Shown here: piece after piece, positions 58,558 to 64,000 of the stretch
How positions within the stretch are numbered: the stretch's first letter is position 1
How the letters are laid out: each line of letters starts with the position of its first letter
Source of the DNA: Phocaeicola sartorii JCM 17136 = DSM 21941
GTDB taxonomy: Bacteria > Bacteroidota > Bacteroidia > Bacteroidales > Bacteroidaceae
DNA length: 64,000 bases
Reading direction: 5' to 3'
NCBI RefSeq assembly: GCF_000614185.1
Contig: NZ_BAKM01000026.1
Location: forward strand, 22,091 to 86,090
Program-made: the position numbers and the translations under genes
The notes under the pieces: model-generated
What the model was told of the DNA's origin: nothing
The model's database searches: none
The model's input: the letters and a program-made list of their open reading frames with translations, nothing else

Positions 58558-59766
58558 ATGGAAGAAAAGAAGAAAAAAGTTGTAGTGGCGTTCAGTGGGG
58601 GGCTTGATACCTCTTTCACTGTAATGTATCTGGCTAAGGAAAAAGGGTATGAAGTGTATGCAGCTTGTGCAAACACCGGTGGCTTCAGTGCGGAACAACT
58701 GAAGCAGAATGAAGAGAACGCTTACAAACTGGGTGCTGTGAAATATGTGACACTGGATGTAACTCGGGAATACTATGAAAAGAGCTTGAAATATATGGTA
58801 TTCGGTAACGTGCTCCGTAACGGTACTTATCCTATTTCTGTCAGTTCCGAACGTATCTTCCAAGGATTGGCTATAGCACGTTATGCGAATGAGATAGGTG
58901 CGGACGCTATCGCACACGGATCGACCGGTGCCGGTAATGACCAGATCCGTTTCGATATGACTTTCCTGGTACTGGCTCCTGGGGTTGAAATCATTACGCT
59001 GACCCGTGACATGGCATTAAGCCGTCAGCAGGAAATCGATTATTTGAACGAACATGGTTTTGCGGCTGACTTTACAAAATTGAAATATTCTTATAATGTA
59101 GGCCTTTGGGGAACTTCTATCTGTGGCGGGGAAATATTGGACTCTGCGCAAGGTTTGCCCGAAAGCGCTTATTTGAAACAAGTGACTAAGAAGGGAAGCG
59201 AGCAGCTTCGTCTTACCTTTGAAAAAGGTGAGCTGAAAGCTGTTAATGACGAGAAGTTTGACGATCCTATCAAGGCTATTCAGAAAGTGGAGGAGATCGG
59301 CGCACCTTACGGTATCGGGCGTGACATGCACGTGGGAGATACCATTATCGGTATCAAAGGCCGCGTGGGGTTCGAGGCTGCCGCTCCGATGCTGATTATC
59401 GGCGCTCATCGTTTCCTTGAAAAATATACGTTGAGCAAATGGCAGCAATATTGGAAAGACCAGGTTGCCAACTGGTATGGAATGTTCCTGCATGAAAGCC
59501 AGTATCTGGAACCGGTAATGCGCGATATTGAGGCCATGTTACAGGAGTCCCAGCGTAATGTGAACGGTACGGCTATCTTGGAACTCCGTCCGCTTTCATT
59601 CTCTACCGTGGGTGTTGAATCGAAAGATGATCTGGTGAAGACCAAATTCGGTGAATACGGTGAAATGCAGAAGGGCTGGACGGCGGAGGATGCCAAAGGC
59701 TTTATCAAAGTGACTTCTACACCTTTGCGTGTTTATTATAATAACCACAAGGACGAAGAAATTTAA
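58558..59766 (+). CDS. argG: Argininosuccinate synthase
   Basis: A 402-aa ArgG. The ATP-pyrophosphatase P-loop is AFSGGLDTS near residue 10; further motifs are IAHGSTGAGNDQIRFD and GIGRDMHVGDTIIG. It joins citrulline and aspartate to argininosuccinate in the cytoplasm. It starts 93 bases after the GNAT gene, across the inverted repeat, and is followed by argC after 5 bases. Confidence 0.96.
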   Translation: MEEKKKKVVVAFSGGLDTSFTVMYLAKEKGYEVYAACANTGGFSAEQLKQNEENAYKLGAVKYVTLDVTREYYEKSLKYMVFGNVLRNGTYPISVSSERIFQGLAIARYANEIGADAIAHGSTGAGNDQIRFDMTFLVLAPGVEIITLTRDMALSRQQEIDYLNEHGFAADFTKLKYSYNVGLWGTSICGGEILDSAQGLPESAYLKQVTKKGSEQLRLTFEKGELKAVNDEKFDDPIKAIQKVEEIGAPYGIGRDMHVGDTIIGIKGRVGFEAAAPMLIIGAHRFLEKYTLSKWQQYWKDQVANWYGMFLHESQYLEPVMRDIEAMLQESQRNVNGTAILELRPLSFSTVGVESKDDLVKTKFGEYGEMQKGWTAEDAKGFIKVTSTPLRVYYNNHKDEEI

Positions 59767-59771
59767 TAAGT

Positions 59772-60740
59772 ATGATTAAAGTAGGAATTATCGGTGGGGC
59801 AGGTTATACGGCAGGCGAATTGATCCGTCTGCTGATCAATCACCCCGATGTAGACATAAAGTTTATAAATAGCAGCAGTAACGCCGGCAATAAGATTACC
59901 GACGTACATGAGGGGCTCTATGGTGAAACGGATTTGGTTTTTACCGACGAACTTCCTTTGGATGAGATTGATGTATTGTTCTTCTGTACGGCTCATGGGG
60001 ATACGAAGAAGTTCATGGATAGCCACAACGTACCCGAAGATTTGAAAATCATCGACCTCAGCATGGATTACCGCATCAAGAGTGACGACCATGACTTCAT
60101 TTATGGTCTGCCGGAACTGAACCGCCGTGCTATCTGCCATAGCAAGCACGTGGCCAATCCGGGATGTTTTGCTACTTGTATCCAGCTGGGTCTGTTGCCG
60201 CTGGCCAAACATCTGTTACTGAACGGGGATGTGATGGTAAATGCCATCACCGGAAGCACAGGGGCAGGGGTGAAACCGGGTGCTACCAGCCATTTCAGCT
60301 GGCGTAATAATAATATGAGCATCTATAAACCGTTTTCTCATCAGCATGTTCCCGAAATCAAGCAGTCATTGAAGCAGTTGCAGAACAGCTTCGATGCTGA
60401 AATAGATTTCATCCCTTACCGGGGCGATTTCCCGCGTGGTATCTTTGCTACTTTGGTTATCAAGTGCAAAGTGGAACTGGAAGAATTGGTGAAGATGTAT
60501 CAAGATTACTATGCCGAGGATTCTTTTGTTCATATTGTAGATAAAAATATAGACTTGAAGCAGGTGGTGAACACCAACAAGTGTCTGATTCATCTGGAGA
60601 AACATGGCGATAAGCTGCTGGTGATCTCTTGTATTGACAACTTGTTGAAAGGTGCGAGCGGACAAGCGGTTCATAACATGAATCTCATGTTCAATCTGGA
60701 AGAGACTGTAGGGCTGAAGCTGAAACCGTCTGCTTTTTAA
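59772..60740 (+). CDS. argC: N-acyl-gamma-glutamyl-phosphate reductase
   Basis: A 322-aa ArgC. NADP-binding GGAGYTAGELIRLL opens the protein; the catalytic Cys is in VANPGCFATC; the C-terminal part has GATSHFSWRNNN and LLKGASGQAVHNMN. In Bacteroides the pathway is known to use N-succinyl rather than N-acetyl intermediates, so the true substrate may be the succinyl form. It is tightly spaced between argG and argD. Confidence 0.95.
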   Translation: MIKVGIIGGAGYTAGELIRLLINHPDVDIKFINSSSNAGNKITDVHEGLYGETDLVFTDELPLDEIDVLFFCTAHGDTKKFMDSHNVPEDLKIIDLSMDYRIKSDDHDFIYGLPELNRRAICHSKHVANPGCFATCIQLGLLPLAKHLLLNGDVMVNAITGSTGAGVKPGATSHFSWRNNNMSIYKPFSHQHVPEIKQSLKQLQNSFDAEIDFIPYRGDFPRGIFATLVIKCKVELEELVKMYQDYYAEDSFVHIVDKNIDLKQVVNTNKCLIHLEKHGDKLLVISCIDNLLKGASGQAVHNMNLMFNLEETVGLKLKPSAF

Positions 60741-60753
60741 TGAAAAAGAGATT

Positions 60754-61878
60754 ATGAAATTATTCGATGTATATCCTCTTTTTGACATAAACATTGTCAA
60801 AGGGAAAGGTTGCCATGTATGGGATGATCAAGGTACGGAATACCTTGATCTGTATGGCGGCCATGCAGTTATCTCTATCGGTCACGCGCATCCGTACTAT
60901 GTGGAGATGATAAGCAACCAGGTAGCACAGTTGGGATTTTATTCCAATTCGGTGATTAACAAGTTGCAGCAGGAAGTGGCAGACCGTTTGGGGAAACTTT
61001 CGGGCTACGATGATTATCAATTGTTCTTGATAAACAGTGGAGCCGAGGCAAATGAAAATGCGTTGAAACTGGCCTCTTTCTATAATGGCCGTAAGCGTGT
61101 GCTTTCTTTTTGTAAAGCATTTCATGGTCGTACTTCGCTGGCGGTGGAGGTAACCAATAATCCGAAAATAATAGCTCCGATTAATGATAACGGTCATGTG
61201 ACTTATCTGCCTTTGAACGATATAGAAGCGGCTAAGGCGGAACTGGCGAAAGGAGATGTTTGTGCGGTGATAATCGAAGGTATTCAGGGAGTAGGAGGCA
61301 TTCAAGTTCCGGAAGTGAAATTCTTGAAGGAACTGAGCAAGGCTTGTGAAGAAGCGGATGCTGTCCTGGTTCTGGATGAAATACAATCCGGTTACGGACG
61401 TAGCGGTAAGTTCTTCGCTCACCAACACGCAGGCATCCGCCCCGATATGATTACGGTAGCCAAAGGAATTGGCAATGGTTTCCCGATGGCCGGCGTTCTG
61501 ATCAGCCCGAAATTCAAGCCGGTATATGGACAATTGGGGACAACTTTTGGTGGAAACCATCTGGCTTGTGCGGCTGCCATTGCAGTGCTTGATGTCATGA
61601 AAGGTGAGAATCTGGTAGAGAACGCTGCCCGGGTGGGCGCTCATCTGCTGAAAGAATTAAAGCAGTTCCCGCAAATAAAAGAGGTGCGTGGCGAAGGTTT
61701 GATGATTGGTATGGAGTTTGAGGAGCCGGTCAAGGAATTGCGTCGTCGCCTGCTGTTCGAACAGAAAGTATTTACCGGAGTCAGTGGTACTAATGTCATT
61801 CGTCTGCTTCCCCCTTTGTGCCTTACTATGGCAGAGGCTGATGAATTTATCGGACGCTTTCGTAAAGTGTTGGTATAA
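60754..61878 (+). CDS. argD: Acetylornithine/succinylornithine aminotransferase
   Basis: A 374-aa class III PLP aminotransferase. INSGAEANENALKLA and FCKAFHGRTSLAVEVT form the cofactor pocket. VLDEIQSGYGRSG holds the Asp that contacts the pyridine, and the Schiff-base Lys is in TVAKGIGNGFPMAG. It makes N-acyl-ornithine from the semialdehyde produced by ArgC. It lies 13 bases after argC and ends before a terminator. Confidence 0.94.
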   Translation: MKLFDVYPLFDINIVKGKGCHVWDDQGTEYLDLYGGHAVISIGHAHPYYVEMISNQVAQLGFYSNSVINKLQQEVADRLGKLSGYDDYQLFLINSGAEANENALKLASFYNGRKRVLSFCKAFHGRTSLAVEVTNNPKIIAPINDNGHVTYLPLNDIEAAKAELAKGDVCAVIIEGIQGVGGIQVPEVKFLKELSKACEEADAVLVLDEIQSGYGRSGKFFAHQHAGIRPDMITVAKGIGNGFPMAGVLISPKFKPVYGQLGTTFGGNHLACAAAIAVLDVMKGENLVENAARVGAHLLKELKQFPQIKEVRGEGLMIGMEFEEPVKELRRRLLFEQKVFTGVSGTNVIRLLPPLCLTMAEADEFIGRFRKVLV

Positions 61879-61913
61879 GCCGGAGATTCCGGAAGAATAA
61901 TAATCAGCGAAAG

Positions 61914-61965
61914 AAAATAAAGCCTCGTCAGGAAACATTCCGGTTCCGGCGGGGTTTTATTTTGT
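61914..61965 (+). terminator. Terminator after argD
   Basis: AAAATAAAGCCTCG (61914-61927) pairs with CGGGGTTTTATTTT (61950-61963) with two G-U pairs, giving a 14-bp stem ending in a T-rich run. Confidence 0.7.
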
Positions 61966-62072
61966 ATTCTTCCTCTCGGGCGGAAAACTCACATTCATCC
62001 CCTATTCGGCTCATCCTCTTCAAAGTCGTTTTATTTTTAGCTTTTCATCGTGCGTTCTTCTCTTTTTTCTTT

Positions 62073-62080
62073 TATCTTTG
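62073..62080 (+). promoter_or_regulatory. -7 box of proC
   Basis: TATCTTTG fits TAnnTTTG, 27 bases before the ATG and downstream of the argD terminator. Confidence 0.45.
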
Positions 62081-62107
62081 TAGCCATAGACTTAATCTTT
62101 TAATAAT

Positions 62108-62881
62108 ATGAAAGTAGCAATTATAGGTGCGGGAAATATGGGAGGAGCCATTGCCCGCGGCCTTGCCCAAGGCACAATTATTCCGGCGAGTGATGTAACA
62201 GTAGCCGATCCGTTCAGCGGAAGTCTGGAAACTTTGCAGGCGGATTATCCGGAGATTAATGTAACAACGGAAAATCCGAAAGCGATAAAGGATGCCGATA
62301 TCGTTATTCTGGCAGTGAAACCATGGCTGATAGATCAGGTATTGAGTGTGATTCATCTGACTCCCCGGCAGGTATTGGTTTCTATCGCAGGGGGTGTAAC
62401 CTTCGAACAGCTGGTGAAGAGTGTAGGCCCGGAACAGACCATATTCCGTCTGATACCCAACACCGCTATTTCTCAGTTGGAAAGTATGACCTTGATATCC
62501 AGTCGTAATGCCAGTAAGGAACAGGAACAACTGATGCTGGATATCTTTAATGAATTGGGCCTGGCTATGCTTATTCCCGAAAGTCAGATGGCTGCTACTA
62601 CGGCTTTGACCTCATGCGGTATAGCATACGTGTTGAAATATATTCAGGCGGCTATGCAGGCGGGTATCGAATTGGGCATTTATCCGAAGAATGCGCAGAA
62701 AATGGTGGCCCAGTCGGTAAAAGGAGCTGCTTCACTGATCTTGAACAACGATACTCATCCCAGTGTGGAGATAGACAAGGTATGCACTCCCGGTGGCATG
62801 ACTATCAAGGGCATTAATGAATTGGAACACGAAGGATTTGATTCAGCGATTATTAAAGCGATGAAAGCTTGTCTGAAATAG
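62108..62881 (+). CDS. proC: Pyrroline-5-carboxylate reductase
   Basis: A 257-aa ProC. The NAD(P)-binding motif AIIGAGNMGGAIARGL starts at residue 4; ILAVKPWLIDQVL and the C-terminal signature VCTPGGMTIKGINELE are clear. It makes proline in the cytoplasm and has its own promoter, separate from the arg genes. Confidence 0.95.
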   Translation: MKVAIIGAGNMGGAIARGLAQGTIIPASDVTVADPFSGSLETLQADYPEINVTTENPKAIKDADIVILAVKPWLIDQVLSVIHLTPRQVLVSIAGGVTFEQLVKSVGPEQTIFRLIPNTAISQLESMTLISSRNASKEQEQLMLDIFNELGLAMLIPESQMAATTALTSCGIAYVLKYIQAAMQAGIELGIYPKNAQKMVAQSVKGAASLILNNDTHPSVEIDKVCTPGGMTIKGINELEHEGFDSAIIKAMKACLK

Positions 62882-62901
62882 AGACGAATTTGTTAAAATG
62901 G

Positions 62902-62948
62902 CGTGGATAACACGATTCTTCTTTTTTTTAGGCATTGTGTTATCTACG
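62902..62948 (+). terminator. Terminator-like hairpin after proC
   Basis: CGTGGATAACAC (62902-62913) pairs with GTGTTATCTACG (62937-62948) with one G-U pair. The loop holds a T8 run; there is no long T run after the stem. Confidence 0.5.
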
Positions 62949-62997
62949 TTCTATAGAAGCCCTTTTTACAGGTTTAATATAAAAATATTTTCACTTC

Positions 62998-63031
62998 TTT
63001 GCTTCTGGTTTCATTTTTCATGTTATCTTTG
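62998..63031 (+). promoter_or_regulatory. Promoter of the AraC-family gene
   Basis: TTTG at 62998-63001, 22 bases, then TATCTTTG at 63024-63031, a good Bacteroides -33/-7 pair, 34 bases before the ATG. Confidence 0.55.
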
Positions 63032-63065
63032 TTATAAAAGATAAGATCTAAATTAAAAGAGAACT

Positions 63066-63956
63066 ATGATAAACACAGAATTGTTTAAAGAAGTGTCACC
63101 TCTGTCGGCCAAGGACTGCTTTATCTTGATAGAGCGTCAGAAATCGAATTTTAATTTCCCTATACATATACATCCCGAGTGCGAACTGAATTATATTGAA
63201 AATGCCAAAGGTGCGCAGCGCATTGTTGGCGATTCAATAGAGGAAATAGATGAAGAAGAGTTGGTACTTGTGACGAACCCGAAATTGGAGCATGCCTGGA
63301 TGGATCATCATAAAACATCGCAGAATATTCATGAAATAACGATTCAGTTTCATTCGGATCTGCTGACTGAGGCATTTCTGAACAAGAACCAGATGATTAG
63401 TATTCAGCAGCTTTTCCGTCGTGCGGAGAAAGGGGTGGTGTTCAGTCGGGAGACAATAGCGAAAGTCCGTCCGTTGCTAAAGATTTTAACCTGCGAGAAT
63501 GATAGTTTCTACTCCTTGATAAAGCTGCTTGTTATTCTTCATGAATTATCATTGGATAAAGGAATGCGCGAACTGTCAACGGGTCAGTTTGCCGCCAATA
63601 TCGTTTCCAAGGAGCATAATGATACGAGGCTTAATAAGGTGGTAGATTACCTCAACCAGCATTTCTCGGAAGTGATCCGTCTTTCGGACGTGGCCGAAAT
63701 GATGAATATGAGTGAGGCGTCTTTCTGTCGTTTTATCAAACAGCATACTTCTAAAAGTTTTATTGACTTTCTTACAGACATCCGTCTGGGAGCCGCTTCA
63801 CGTGCTCTGATTGATTCCTCCTTGTCGATAGCAGAAATAGGATACGACTGCGGTTTTAATAATCTGTCCAATTTCAACCGTATCTTTAAGAAGAAAAAAG
63901 GGCTTACTCCCAGAGAATTCCGTGACAATTACCGTAAAAACAAGACTATTATTTAA
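63066..63956 (+). CDS. AraC-family transcriptional regulator with cupin domain
   Basis: A 296-aa regulator. The N-terminal cupin (FPIHIHPECELNYIENAKG) likely binds a sugar or other small ligand. The C-terminal AraC DNA-binding domain has VIRLSDVAEMMNMSEASFCRFIKQ and IAEIGYDCGFNNLSNFNRIFKKKKG. It has its own promoter and no clear partner in the window; a link to the rha operon 6 kb away is possible but unsupported. Confidence 0.92.
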   Translation: MINTELFKEVSPLSAKDCFILIERQKSNFNFPIHIHPECELNYIENAKGAQRIVGDSIEEIDEEELVLVTNPKLEHAWMDHHKTSQNIHEITIQFHSDLLTEAFLNKNQMISIQQLFRRAEKGVVFSRETIAKVRPLLKILTCENDSFYSLIKLLVILHELSLDKGMRELSTGQFAANIVSKEHNDTRLNKVVDYLNQHFSEVIRLSDVAEMMNMSEASFCRFIKQHTSKSFIDFLTDIRLGAASRALIDSSLSIAEIGYDCGFNNLSNFNRIFKKKKGLTPREFRDNYRKNKTII

Positions 63957-64000
63957 AGGAGACAGAATCGTACGGTTATTGATTATAAACGAATGTTTAA

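Overview
The window is from a gut Bacteroidota genome, most likely Bacteroides or Phocaeicola (possibly vulgatus/dorei-like). The evidence is SusC/SusD pairs, a hybrid two-component regulator, a UpxY-led capsule locus, promoters with the Bacteroides -7 box (TAnnTTTG), and an arginine cluster next to rhamnose genes. The species is an inference.

Layout: (1) 1-13296 is a glycan utilisation locus. It holds a cut-off GH92 mannosidase, an ECF sigma factor and FecR-type anti-sigma factor, two more GH92 genes, an STN-containing SusC, SusD, and an endonuclease/exonuclease/phosphatase-fold lipoprotein. (2) 13406-14413 has two small overlapping membrane-protein genes and an IS3-type transposase remnant. 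(3) 14777-20636 has GH97, an AmpG-like MFS permease, a GH130 mannoside phosphorylase and a GH109-like oxidoreductase. With the GH92 genes this points to breakdown of N-glycan-type mannosides, with Man-GlcNAc imported and phosphorolysed inside the cell. (4) A GH2 beta-galactosidase faces the other way, followed by a voltage-gated-type K+ channel with a C-terminal zinc ribbon. (5) 25000-39090 is a capsular polysaccharide locus: leader with terminators, UpxY, flippase, polymerase, glycosyltransferases, two TagF/TagB-like glycerophosphotransferases, a cytidylyltransferase/HAD/glycerol-phosphate-dehydrogenase trio, and a YjbH-like protein. I infer a capsule carrying glycerol phosphate; this is the most interesting system here. 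(6) 39233-41159 has a lytic transglycosylase and an AraC regulator on the minus strand. (7) 41371-51994 is a second PUL (HTCS, SusC, SusD, parallel beta-helix lipoprotein). (8) 52201-56973 is the L-rhamnose operon rhaB-rhaA-rhaT-rhaD on the minus strand. (9) 57407-62881 is arginine/proline biosynthesis (argR, GNAT, argG, argC, argD, proC), followed by an AraC-family regulator.

Nine genes are broken by ten single-step frame shifts, mostly one lost base in a short run of identical bases. The proteins are otherwise well conserved on both sides of each break, so sequencing or assembly error is the likeliest cause. Those genes are given as single loci of type pseudogene, with the break located. 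No tRNA, rRNA or CRISPR array was seen.
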